Below, in pieces: positions 52,211-60,888 of a stretch of DNA of 64,000 bases. The DNA is from JAWKWH01 sp963669285 (GTDB taxonomy: Bacteria; Pseudomonadota; Alphaproteobacteria; Rhizobiales; Rhizobiaceae). The DNA lies in the NCBI GenBank assembly GCA_963669285.2, contig CAXXSI010000002.1, positions 62,001-126,000 on the forward strand. Reading direction: 5' to 3'. The first letter of the stretch is position 1. Each line of letters begins with the position of its first letter. Below the pieces are notes generated by a model, which saw only the letters and a program-made list of their open reading frames with translations, had not been told where the DNA came from and ran no database searches. The position numbers were made by a program, and so were the translations under genes.

Positions 52211-52271
52211 GAAACCTCGGCAGTGGCAAAGCTGGAGAATCGTTGGCGCAGTCTAGCGCGTGATGGCCGGT

Positions 52272-53435
52272 CTAGACACTCTCCGCCATCATTTCGCGGC
52301 CGATCAGCCAGCGCCTGATTTCCGATGTGCCGGCGCCGATCTCGTAGAGCTTGGCGTCGCGCAAAAGCCGCCCGGTCGGATATTCGTTGATATAGCCGTT
52401 GCCGCCCAGAAGCTGGATCGCATCGAGCGCCGTCTGGGTGCCTTTTTCGGCGGCATAGAGAATGCAGCCGGCCGCGTCCTTGCGCGTCGTCTCGCCGCGG
52501 TCGCAGGCCGCCGCCACCGCGTAGACATAGGATCTGCAGGCATTCATTGTCGTGTACATGTCGGCCAGCTTGCCCTGCACCAGCTGGAATTCGCCGACTG
52601 GCCGGCCGAACTGTTTGCGTTCGTGCACGTAAGGCACGGCGACATCGAGGCAGGCGGCCATGATGCCGATCGGCCCGCCGGCGAGGCAAACGCGCTCGTA
52701 GTCGAGCCCGCTCATCAGCACCTCGACGCCCTTGCCCTCCTCGTGCAGCACATTTTCGTAGGGCACCTCGACATTCTCGAACACCAGCTCGCCAGTATTG
52801 GATCCGCGCATGCCGAGCTTGTCGAGCTTCTGGGCGGTGGAGAACCCGGCCATTGTCTTTTCGACGATGAACGCGGTGATCCCGCGCGAATGCGCCTCCG
52901 GATCGGTCTTGCCATAGACGACCAGCGTGTCGGCGTCCGGTCCGTTGGTGATCCACATCTTGGTGCCGTTGAGCACGTAACGGTCATTCTTCTTTTCCGC
53001 CCGCAGCCTGAGCGATACCACGTCGGAGCCGGCGCCCGGCTCGCTCATGGCCAGCGCGCCGACGTGCTCGCCCGAACACAGGCCCGGCAGGTATTTTTCT
53101 TTCTGCTCGGGTGTGGCCCAGCGATTGATCTGGTTGACGCAGAGATTGGAATGCGCGCCGTAGGACAGGCCGACCGACGCCGAGGCGCGGCTGATCTCCT
53201 CGATCGCCACCACATGGGCGAGATAGCCCATGCCGCTGCCGCCATAATCGGGATCCGCGGTCATGCCGAGCAAACCGAGCTCGCCCATCTGCCGCCACAG
53301 CCCTGTGGGAAACTCGTTGCTGGCGTCGATTTCGCCGGCCTGCGGCGCGATCTGTTCCTGTGCGAAACGGCTGACCATCTCGCGCAGCGCGTCGATATCC
53401 TCACCCAGCCCGAAATTCATCGAGTGCATATACAT
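52272..53435 (-). CDS. ivd: Isovaleryl-CoA dehydrogenase
   Basis: The 387-residue acyl-CoA dehydrogenase begins MYMHSMNFGLGEDIDALREM and has LAMSEPGAGSDV, TKMWITNGPDAD, YERVCLAGGPIGIMAACLDV (the position of the catalytic Glu in IVD) and QLLGGNGYINEYPTGRLLRD. It oxidises isovaleryl-CoA in leucine breakdown, passing electrons to ETF and then to the ETF-QO encoded at 23.9 kb. ATG 53435 (GAGG six bases upstream) overlaps the end of tetR by 35 bases. Confidence 0.93.
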   Translation of the reverse strand: MYMHSMNFGLGEDIDALREMVSRFAQEQIAPQAGEIDASNEFPTGLWRQMGELGLLGMTADPDYGGSGMGYLAHVVAIEEISRASASVGLSYGAHSNLCVNQINRWATPEQKEKYLPGLCSGEHVGALAMSEPGAGSDVVSLRLRAEKKNDRYVLNGTKMWITNGPDADTLVVYGKTDPEAHSRGITAFIVEKTMAGFSTAQKLDKLGMRGSNTGELVFENVEVPYENVLHEEGKGVEVLMSGLDYERVCLAGGPIGIMAACLDVAVPYVHERKQFGRPVGEFQLVQGKLADMYTTMNACRSYVYAVAAACDRGETTRKDAAGCILYAAEKGTQTALDAIQLLGGNGYINEYPTGRLLRDAKLYEIGAGTSEIRRWLIGREMMAESV

Positions 53436-54045
53436 GCCCGGCCTCTTCTTCCTGTTCCACTCCGGCAAGACGCATGGTCATCGCCTGGTATTTTCGCGTG
53501 ACATCGGCGACCGACAGCCTGTCATTCGGGCGGAACCAGACAATCACGCCGGTGATCATCTGGATCATCGCCATGGCGGTCAGCGCCGTGTCCTCGATGT
53601 CGAAGGCGCCGCTGTCGGCGCCCTCGCGCAGGATCTGGCGCAGTTCCTTTTCATAGGCCGTGCGCAATTTCAGGATCGCCGACAATTTGGCATGCGACAG
53701 GCTGCGCAACTCCATGTTGGAGACATGGGTCGAATGCCGCCGCTCGACATGGAAGCGGATGTGGTTGGCGGTAAACGCCGACAGCCGCGTCGCCGGATCA
53801 CCGGACGCCGGCCTTGCTGCTTCCCACGCCGCGATCAGCGCCTGCATGTGTTCGCGCATTAGCGTGAACAGCAGTTCTTCCTTGTTGGGGAAATAGCGGT
53901 AGAGCGCCGCCGCCTGCACCCCGACCTCGCCGGCCAGCTGCCGCATCGACACGGCTTCGTAGCCGTGCCGCGCAATCAGCGTCACTGCCGCCTCGCGTAT
54001 CGCCGCTTCGGTCTTTTCGCCGTCCGATCCGGTTGTCCTGGCCAT
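53401..54045 (-). CDS. TetR family regulator, probably of leucine catabolism genes
   Basis: The 214-residue protein has an N-terminal helix-turn-helix (AAVTLIARHGYEAVSMRQLA, VGVQAAALYRYFPNKEELLF) and a ligand domain with the TetR_C pattern common among acyl-CoA-responsive regulators. ATG 54045 is chosen over 54096 because the fold starts there. Its 3' end overlaps the ivd start, so the two are translationally coupled and it likely controls ivd-mccB, responding to an acyl-CoA. A spaced inverted repeat lies 39 bases upstream. Confidence 0.88.
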   Translation of the reverse strand: MARTTGSDGEKTEAAIREAAVTLIARHGYEAVSMRQLAGEVGVQAAALYRYFPNKEELLFTLMREHMQALIAAWEAARPASGDPATRLSAFTANHIRFHVERRHSTHVSNMELRSLSHAKLSAILKLRTAYEKELRQILREGADSGAFDIEDTALTAMAMIQMITGVIVWFRPNDRLSVADVTRKYQAMTMRLAGVEQEEEAGHVYALDEFRAG

Positions 54046-54083
54046 GGTCCGCCGCGCTGGTAAATGTTCGCATCCAATAATAA

Positions 54084-54117
54084 AACAAACGTTCAATTAA
54101 TTCAAGATGCGTTTGTT
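54084..54117. promoter_or_regulatory. Candidate TetR operator upstream of tetR-ivd-mccB
   Basis: AACAAACG (54084-54091) and CGTTTGTT (54110-54117) are exact reverse complements separated by 18 AT-rich bases (containing AATTAATT). The site lies 39 bases before the tetR start, where autoregulation would act. Confidence 0.6.
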
Positions 54118-54166
54118 GTGGGCGCCGGCGCGTGAGGGGCGCGGGGTGGTAAAATCGGTCAGTCGA

Positions 54167-55264
54167 CTAAGAAATAACGGTCCCGAGCGCCGTTTCGAAC
54201 GCTGCCATGTCTTTTTCCGGTCCGCAGCTCACCCGGATGCAGCGGTCGATCCCCGGCGCGGCGGGCTTGCGCACAAAGATCCCGGCGCCGGAAAGCCGGT
54301 TCATGATATCGAGCGCATGGTCACCGTCGCGACCGCAGTCGATGGCGACGAAGTTGGCGGCCGAGGGCAGGGCGGCAAGCCCGTGCGCCGCAGCGATTTT
54401 CGCGATCCGTTCGCGTGAGGCGGCAACATTGGCGATCGTCGCGGAGAGATAGGTCTGGTCGGCCAGCGCCGCCAGACAGGCCGCCTGGGTCATGCGGGTC
54501 ATGCCGAAATGGTTGCGCACACGATCAAAGGCGCGGACAGCCGAGGCCTCGCCGATGGCGTAACCGCAGCGCAGGCCCGCCAGGCCGTACGCCTTGGAAA
54601 AGGTGCGAAACCGCAACACGTTGGGCCGCGACACATCGAGAACCGGCATTGTGCCGGCGGGCGCGAATTCGCCATAGGCCTCGTCGAGCACCAGCATGGT
54701 GGTTTCCGGAAGCGCATCGATGAACCGCTCCACGTCATCGGCAGTCCACCACGATCCCATCGGATTGTCGGGATTGGCAAAATAGACCAGCGGCGCGTTT
54801 TCCCGGCGCACCGCTTCGAGCAGGGCTTGCGGATCCTCGCGGTCATCGCGGTACGGCACCGTCTTGAGCTGCCCGCCGAACCCGGCGACATGATAGTTGA
54901 AGGTGGGATAGGCGCCGAGCGATGTCACCACCGGCGTGCCTTGCTGCGCATACTGGCGAACGGTAAGACCCAGCAATCCGTCGATGCCCTCGCCGATGAC
55001 GATGTTGTCGGGCTGCACGCCGTGATGGGCGGCAAGGGCGACTTTAAGGTCGAAATTTTCCGGATCGCCATACATCCACATGTCGGGCGCCGCCTCGGCC
55101 ATCGCTGCAATGACGGCAGGCGAGGGGCCAAAGCCGTTTTCATTGGCGCCGATGCGGGCGACAAACGGTTCGCCGCGGGCCCGCTCCTGGGTTTCCGGGC
55201 CGACAAAGGGCACGGATTCTGGAAGGGCATCGACAAGCGGAACGAGGCGAGGGCGGTCGGACAT
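54167..55264 (-). CDS. hisC: Histidinol-phosphate aminotransferase-like PLP enzyme
   Basis: The 365-residue fold-type I aminotransferase has ANENGFGPSPAV near the start, NPDNPMGSWW, LDEAYGEFAP and the PLP lysine in FRTFSKAYGLAGLRCGYAIG; RVSCGPEKDM is at the C-terminus. It could make histidine or act on aromatic amino acids (a second hisC copy is common in rhizobia). No other his gene is nearby, so the role is uncertain. Transcribed toward tetR. Confidence 0.85.
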   Translation of the reverse strand: MSDRPRLVPLVDALPESVPFVGPETQERARGEPFVARIGANENGFGPSPAVIAAMAEAAPDMWMYGDPENFDLKVALAAHHGVQPDNIVIGEGIDGLLGLTVRQYAQQGTPVVTSLGAYPTFNYHVAGFGGQLKTVPYRDDREDPQALLEAVRRENAPLVYFANPDNPMGSWWTADDVERFIDALPETTMLVLDEAYGEFAPAGTMPVLDVSRPNVLRFRTFSKAYGLAGLRCGYAIGEASAVRAFDRVRNHFGMTRMTQAACLAALADQTYLSATIANVAASRERIAKIAAAHGLAALPSAANFVAIDCGRDGDHALDIMNRLSGAGIFVRKPAAPGIDRCIRVSCGPEKDMAAFETALGTVIS

Positions 55265-55343
55265 ACGTATTCCCGTGTGGTCTGCGTTGCCGGATCTGTT
55301 TCCGCCTTCTCCTTACCCGTTTGCTTGAGTTGTGAAAACCGTC

Positions 55344-56264
55344 CTAGTCGGTGCGTTCGAGCACTTTCACGCAGGCGTCCAGATCATTGGTCGCCAGATG
55401 CGCATAGCGCATGGTCATCGACAGCGTCTGATGGCCAAGCCACATCTGCACACGGCGGATGTCGATGCCGCCGCGCACAAGCCGCGAGGCACAGGTGTGG
55501 CGCAGGATGTGCGGCACAACTTGGGTGTCCGCTCCAAAATCCGTTTCCGCCTTGGCGTCGTTCCACACGGCGCGATAGGCCGGTTGTGTCATGTGCGCAA
55601 ACGGGCCTTTGCGGCCGTTTTTTGGAACTGCCAGCACGTTTCGGGCCCGTTCGGTCAGCGGCACGGTGCGGCTGCGGCCCGATTTGGTCAGCCAGAAAGT
55701 CGCCCGGTCGTCCACCACATCCTGCCACATCAGCCCGATTGCCTCGCCGAGCCGGCAACCGGTATCGACGAGAAAGACGGAAAGCCGCCAGGCGTCGTCA
55801 GAACGATCGCGGATCGCCGCAAACAGGCGGGCTTCCTCATCCGCATCGAGGAAGCGGATGCGTCCGGCCTTTTCGCGTTGGCGCCGGAATTCCGGCAGGC
55901 TGTGGATATCTCCCATTTTTTCCGCCTTCCGCAGCAACTTGCTCAAGGCGGCCATCTTTCGGTTGATGGTCGCATTGGAGTTACCGCGTTCGCGAAGGGT
56001 ACCGATCAGGCGGTCGATCAGTTCGTCGGAGAAGGTTGAGAATTTCCGGCCGAGCAGGATTTCGTTCAGCTCACCCAGAAAAGACCGCACATTGTATTTG
56101 TGCGACCCGTCTTCCCACAAAACATCAATGTAGCGGCCTGTAAGGTCCGCCAGACTGTGCTCCGAGACGAATCGTATAATGGGAATCGACGACGAATCGA
56201 TTCTGTATTCGCCGGATATCGACAAAGACTGTTGAACCGGATTTCGTGCGACCGGTGTATTCAT
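55344..56264 (-). CDS. Tyrosine recombinase / phage-type integrase
   Basis: ATG 56264 (G-rich ribosome site upstream) gives 306 residues. All catalytic positions are visible: Arg171 in TGCRLGEAIGL, Lys194 in LTKSGRSR, His252 and Arg255 in PHILRHTCAS, His278 in WLGHQT and Tyr287 in MTMRYAHL. The N-terminal SAM-like core-binding domain is at residues 35-120. It looks intact, yet there is no tRNA, phage gene or excisionase beside it. It may serve a distant element or be a solitary remnant. Confidence 0.9.
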   Translation of the reverse strand: MNTPVARNPVQQSLSISGEYRIDSSSIPIIRFVSEHSLADLTGRYIDVLWEDGSHKYNVRSFLGELNEILLGRKFSTFSDELIDRLIGTLRERGNSNATINRKMAALSKLLRKAEKMGDIHSLPEFRRQREKAGRIRFLDADEEARLFAAIRDRSDDAWRLSVFLVDTGCRLGEAIGLMWQDVVDDRATFWLTKSGRSRTVPLTERARNVLAVPKNGRKGPFAHMTQPAYRAVWNDAKAETDFGADTQVVPHILRHTCASRLVRGGIDIRRVQMWLGHQTLSMTMRYAHLATNDLDACVKVLERTD

Positions 56265-56504
56265 GAGGCTGCCCCCCGGAGCCGTTGTGGATTGTCCTAT
56301 AGACTCCATCCACGCCTCCCTGCAACCGTTTATGTCTCCCGGTCCAGTCAGCCATCGTCGGTTTCCCAGCGTTCAGTTCGTCGTGCCGAACCCGCCATCA
56401 GTCGGTTACCCCCCGTGTTCCGTCCTTTCCGATCATGTTCGCCTGCGTTGCCTGTATGATACCGCAACACGAACGCGTTGTGTTTCTGCCCCGGAGTGAA
56501 AATG

Positions 56505-56546
56505 AAAAGGCCCGGCGCACATGCGTCGCCGGGCCCTGAGTTTTTG
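56505..56546. terminator. Bidirectional-looking intrinsic terminator after the minus-strand porin
   Basis: GGCCCGGCG (56509-56517) pairs with CGCCGGGCC (56527-56535). A-run on the left (AAAA, T-run in the minus transcript) and TTTTT on the right allow termination in both directions. Confidence 0.8.
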
Positions 56547-56562
56547 CTAAATCGTCATCCGC

Positions 56563-57762
56563 TTAGAAGTAGCGGGTGAAGCGGAGGTAACCCGATGTCG
56601 AACCATCTGGATTGGTTCCGTTGCCGCCGCGTGCGGCTGAAACTGGGTCCAAGATGTCATCGTAGTGAATCTCAGCGCGAACTTCAAAGTTAGTGACCGG
56701 GAACCACACAATCGACAATTCAGCTCCAATGGCATCGATTCCCGTGCTGGCCACGCCGGCATAGAGATCACTGAAGTACTGCACAGCCACCGATGCACTC
56801 AGTGTCGACGAGAACGCATGGTTATATGACGCCAGGATCGAATACTCAGCACCGCCAAGTACTGTGCCACCCGCAACACCCGGAGCTCCGGCATTGTATG
56901 CGTTTGCATTATCGGCGTAGAAACCGATCAATCGAATTGATGAACCGGAAGAGTTCGGAATATTGAACTGAACACCCAACGAGGCACCCCAACCATCAGC
57001 ACCGGACAAGACGGCATTTGTACCAGTGTCCTCATCATAACCAACCTTGGCCCAGACGGCACCCCATCCCTGGTTGACGCCTATTTTAGCCACCACGTCA
57101 GGCGTATAGTTGCCATTTGCGTCGTTTTCTACCGAGATTGTCCCGAAGAAGCCATTACCACCCTGAAGGGTGTAAGCAATCAACTGGCGCTGCTGGTAAC
57201 CGTAATACATGCCGTGCCAGGAATGCGAACCCCAGTTGGAGGCACCGCCGCCCTGGGTCTGTGCCCAGGCCGATTCGGAGTAACCCATACGAAAACCGCC
57301 AAGCTCGATGAACGCCTGGTCAATAGTTGCGTTACCGTCACGTGAACCAGTACCATTAGGTCCGCCGACGATGCCGGGAACTGCTGCGGCCGAGTAAGCA
57401 TTGAACGTGCTCTGCACACGAATGAAGCCGCGCAGCGTGCCCCATTCCGTGTCGGAACGAGCGTCAAAATTCAATCGGGCACGAGAAGAAACTCCCCATG
57501 TGTTTGCGGAACTAAAGGCAGCGCCAGTGTCAGCCCCGGCAACTTGATTGCCGCTGGCCGCTATCTGAAACCACACATAACCCGAAATGCTCAGGCAGGT
57601 TTCGGTGCCGGGGATGTAGAAGAATCCGGAACCGTAAGCATCACAGACGCGTACGTATTCTACGGGCTCCGGCTCGGCGACGACAACGGCGTCGGCGGCC
57701 TTTGCGCCGGTTGCTGCAACAAGGACCGCAGCGGAGCCGAGAAGTAGGCTCTTGATGTTCAT
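56563..57762 (-). CDS. Porin, Omp2/RopA type (PF02530 family)
   Basis: The 399-residue precursor has a signal peptide ending GAKAADAV, then EPEPVEYVRVCDAYGSGFFY and TETCLSISGYVWFQ, the cysteine-containing start typical of Hyphomicrobiales porins. The rest is a 16-stranded barrel ending in GYLRFTRYF with terminal Phe for outer-membrane insertion. It is closely similar to the plus-strand porin at 58413, sharing the whole N-terminal 50 residues almost unchanged and most strand motifs. It makes non-specific outer-membrane pores as trimers. Confidence 0.95.
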   Translation of the reverse strand: MNIKSLLLGSAAVLVAATGAKAADAVVVAEPEPVEYVRVCDAYGSGFFYIPGTETCLSISGYVWFQIAASGNQVAGADTGAAFSSANTWGVSSRARLNFDARSDTEWGTLRGFIRVQSTFNAYSAAAVPGIVGGPNGTGSRDGNATIDQAFIELGGFRMGYSESAWAQTQGGGASNWGSHSWHGMYYGYQQRQLIAYTLQGGNGFFGTISVENDANGNYTPDVVAKIGVNQGWGAVWAKVGYDEDTGTNAVLSGADGWGASLGVQFNIPNSSGSSIRLIGFYADNANAYNAGAPGVAGGTVLGGAEYSILASYNHAFSSTLSASVAVQYFSDLYAGVASTGIDAIGAELSIVWFPVTNFEVRAEIHYDDILDPVSAARGGNGTNPDGSTSGYLRFTRYF

Positions 57763-58412
57763 TTTCTGACCTCCAGTCAGAATCGACGGAGGTTGTGTTC
57801 GGGATTATCCAAAATGCCAACGAAATGGTGGGTTTGCCAGCGATCCCGGCCAATATGCGCGCGTCGCACGCGTTCAGCCATTCCCGCGCTGCTTGCGGAT
57901 GGGCTATTGAACTGCTTCGTTTCAGGTTAAGATCGCCCGCGCAAACGCCTTGTGCAATGATCGCATGGGGCATTGCTGTTGCACAAAACGACACGTTTTG
58001 AGACCCAGGTCGGCAAGTGCCAATGTTAACCAGGCAATTCGCCTCCTGGAGCGGCAGGTGAAACCGAAACTGATTGGCAGCCAATCAGCTTGCAGAATCA
58101 CCTGCCGCCTCCAGGCAGGCAAAAGTCTGTTAACATTGGCTTTCCTGCCGACCTGCGTCCCTGGCGCGTCTTTTGTGCAACAGGAACGGCGCGTGCGATC
58201 TTTGCACAATGCGTCAGCCGCGGGCGATCTAACCTGAAACGGCAAAAGCCCAGTTCAATAAATCCGTCAAGCAGCGCGGGAAGGGGCACGAAACGCGTGT
58301 CGACGCGCGCATATTGGCCGGGATCGGGGCAGGGAACCCACGCATTTCGTTGGCATTTTGGATAATCCCGAACACAGACCTCCGTCGATTAACTTTGACT
58401 GGAGGTCAGAAA
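57763..58412. repeat. 650-bp imperfect palindrome between the two porin genes
   Basis: Reading outward from the centre at about 58079 (CTGATTGG-CAG-CCAATCAG), the two halves are reverse complements at roughly three quarters identity by eye. Well-kept blocks include ATTTCGTTGGCATTTTGG, ATAATCCCGAACACA, CATATTGGCCGGGATCG and TAACCTGAAACG. Each half is about 315-335 bases and ends in GACTGGAGGTCAGA at its porin start. Thus each porin carries a homologous leader and presumably promoter, making the locus a head-to-head inverted duplication. Confidence 0.9.
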
Positions 58413-59693
58413 ATGAAAATCAAGAGCCTACTTATCGGCTCCGCTGCGGCTCTCGTCGCAGTAACCGGCGCAAAGGCCGCCGACGCAGTTGTCGTCGCCG
58501 AGCCAGAGCCCGTAGAGTACGTACGCGTCTGTGACGCTTACGGCGCGGGCTTCTTCTACATTCCCGGCACCGAAACCTGCCTGAGCATTTCAGGTTACGT
58601 TTGGTGGCAGGTTGCGGCAGGTAGCTACACCACGCACTCTGCTGCGGGCGTCAATGGCGACACAACCGGTTATTACGATGGAACCGCTGCTGATGGCTGG
58701 ATGGCTTCCTCACGTGCTCGCGTAAACTTCGATGCGCGTTCGGACACCGAGTGGGGCACACTTCGCAGCTTCATCCGTATTCAGGGCACATGGAATGGTA
58801 GTGCTGTTGGCGATGGACCTGCGACCTTTGACCAGGCATTCATCGAGCTTGGCGGCCTGCGTATGGGTTACTCTGAATCGGCTTGGGCGCAGACCCAGGG
58901 CGGCGGTGCATCTAACTGGGGTGCACATTCCTGGGGCGGCATGTACTACGGTTACCAGCAGCGCTTCCTGATTGCCTACACCTTCCAGGGTGGCAATGGC
59001 TTCTTCGGCACGATTTCGCTGGAGGACGATGCACTGGGCACAGCTCCGGGCTTCAATCCGTATATACCTGCACCTGCCGGTGGCAACTACATCCCAGATA
59101 TTGTAGCTAAAGTTGGCGTCAATCAGGGCTGGGGATCGGTTTGGGTCAAGGTCGGTTATGACGAGGACTTCAGCGGTTCGGGTTATCCGGCAACCGTCGC
59201 ATTCCTACCGGGCGCTCCAAACAGTGGTGGCTTCGGTGTTGGCGTCGGTTTGCAGCTCAATGTTCCGAACTCTCCGGGCTCTTCGCTTCGCTTGATGGGT
59301 TACTATGCTGACGGTGCGCATGCCTACAATGTTGGCTCACCGACGTCGCTATTTGGCCCGTTCGTTGCAGCCGGCACCGTTCCGGCAAACATCTACGGCG
59401 GAGGTGAATGGTCTATTTTGGCATCGTACAACCATGCGTTCTCATCCACGTTGAGCGCATCGGTCGCACTGCAGTACTTCAACGACCTGTACTATGTCGG
59501 CACGGACGTGTCGACGGGAATGGACGCATGGGGTGCTGAAGTTTCGGTCGTCTGGTTCCCGGTTACGAATTTCGAGGTTCGCGCCGAGTTACATTACGAC
59601 GATATCGTCGATGCTCATCCGGCAGCCATCACGCCGACTGGCGATCCTGACGGAACCGTTTCCGGTTTCCTCCGGTTCACCCGCTACTTCTAA
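58413..59693 (+). CDS. Porin, Omp2/RopA type, divergent paralog
   Basis: ATG 58413 behind GGAGG gives 426 residues with signal peptide (MKIKSLLIGSAAALVAVTGA) and the same CDAYGAGFFY / TETCLSISGYVWWQ start as the paralog. It ends GFLRFTRYF. Compared with the minus-strand copy it has longer loops, for example around GFNPYIPAPAGGN and VGSPTSLFGPFVAAGTV, so surface loops rather than strands have diverged. An intrinsic terminator follows 24 bases after the stop. Confidence 0.95.
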   Translation: MKIKSLLIGSAAALVAVTGAKAADAVVVAEPEPVEYVRVCDAYGAGFFYIPGTETCLSISGYVWWQVAAGSYTTHSAAGVNGDTTGYYDGTAADGWMASSRARVNFDARSDTEWGTLRSFIRIQGTWNGSAVGDGPATFDQAFIELGGLRMGYSESAWAQTQGGGASNWGAHSWGGMYYGYQQRFLIAYTFQGGNGFFGTISLEDDALGTAPGFNPYIPAPAGGNYIPDIVAKVGVNQGWGSVWVKVGYDEDFSGSGYPATVAFLPGAPNSGGFGVGVGLQLNVPNSPGSSLRLMGYYADGAHAYNVGSPTSLFGPFVAAGTVPANIYGGGEWSILASYNHAFSSTLSASVALQYFNDLYYVGTDVSTGMDAWGAEVSVVWFPVTNFEVRAELHYDDIVDAHPAAITPTGDPDGTVSGFLRFTRYF

Positions 59694-59716
59694 TCGGCTG
59701 ACATCAGCTGATAAGG

Positions 59717-59751
59717 CAAAACCCGGCGAGCAATCGCCGGGTTTTGTTTTT
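59717..59751 (+). terminator. Intrinsic terminator after the plus-strand porin
   Basis: AAAACCCGGCG (59718-59728) pairs with CGCCGGGTTTT (59735-59745), followed by a T-rich tail. Confidence 0.85.
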
Positions 59752-59909
59752 GTGGTGATACTCTTGGTTTGCCGCAATCGTAATTTCACCGCGGGGAAGG
59801 TAGTCCCCGCAGGCAACAGCCGAAGCGTCGTTTCCCGATTTCCAAAAATCGATGTCGAGTGTCCAGGTTGCGGAAACCCGGCAATGTCAAACCATTCATC
59901 ATACTGAAA

Positions 59910-60791
59910 TCAGGCGCGGTGAAAGAATCCCGCGATCCGTTCAGGCATATCACCCGTTTCCAGCAACGGCGCGTGGCCCTGGCCTTTCACCGTGAGCGCT
60001 TTCATCTGCCCGTGCAGCGCTTTCATCTGTTCCACGGTCTCTGTTGACAACAAAGTCGAGTTTTCGCCGCGGAACAGCAGCATCGGTGTGTTCGTCAGCC
60101 CCATGAATTGCGGCCACAATTCGGGCAGCGGCTGGCTCAAATCGATGCTCGTGACCGTCTTGATCAGTTTGGGATCGAAATCGGCGTCCAGCCGGCCATC
60201 CTTCTCGATGTAGACGGTGCGCACCATACGCTCCCAGTCGGCATCGTCAAGCGCCGGAAACGCTTCGCCATGCGCCAGTTTCTGGATCTCGACCGCCTCG
60301 GCCCAGTTCTTCGGCTTGGGCGCGCGTTCCAGATAGGTGCGGATTTTTGCCAGCCCTTCGCCGTTCACCACAGGCCCGACATCGTTGAGAACCACTGCCT
60401 TCAAGGCGCCGGGCCGCATTGCGGCGAGGACATGGATGATCAGCCCGCCGCGCGACGTGCCGATGAATCCCGCATGCTCGACATCAAGCGCGGTCAGACC
60501 CGCGACAATATCCGAAGTTTCAACCAGCACATCATAGCGCCGCCAGTCGGAATCGTATTCGGACAGGCCCCGGCCGCGATAGTCGAAGCACACGACCATG
60601 CGCGGCGGCGTCTCGTGCCGGCTCAAGTGAAGCGCCAGTTCGTGAAAGTCGCGGGCGTTGCGGGTCAGGCCCGGCAAGCAGACAACGGGCAGGGCAGTCC
60701 TGCGGTGCCGCTTGCCGTAGACGCGCGCGTGCAGACGCAATCCATCCATGGAAGAATAGTAGAAATCCGCGTATTCTTGGGCGTCATTCAC
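59910..60791 (-). CDS. Alpha/beta hydrolase
   Basis: The protein of about 293 residues has an oxyanion region VVCLPGLTRNARDFH, GTSRGGLI as nucleophile elbow (Ser), FDYRGRGLSEYDSDW and KGQGHAPLLE with the catalytic His. No signal peptide. Substrate unknown; it resembles haloperoxidase/esterase-type family members of Hyphomicrobiales. GTG 60791 with GGA upstream is preferred; TTG 60803 is possible. Confidence 0.85.
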   Translation of the reverse strand: MNDAQEYADFYYSSMDGLRLHARVYGKRHRRTALPVVCLPGLTRNARDFHELALHLSRHETPPRMVVCFDYRGRGLSEYDSDWRRYDVLVETSDIVAGLTALDVEHAGFIGTSRGGLIIHVLAAMRPGALKAVVLNDVGPVVNGEGLAKIRTYLERAPKPKNWAEAVEIQKLAHGEAFPALDDADWERMVRTVYIEKDGRLDADFDPKLIKTVTSIDLSQPLPELWPQFMGLTNTPMLLFRGENSTLLSTETVEQMKALHGQMKALTVKGQGHAPLLETGDMPERIAGFFHRA

Positions 60792-60888
60792 AAGCAAATC
60801 CAATGTTCAAACATGTTGCGTCCAACTGACACGAGTGCGGCGCAGATCATTCATCATGCTGATATGCAATGCCGTAACCGCCAAATGT

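Noticed and set aside
50741..52318. Long plus-strand open frame (525 codons) opposite mccB
   Set aside because: Antisense shadow of mccB with low-complexity His/Gly/Ala-rich translation.
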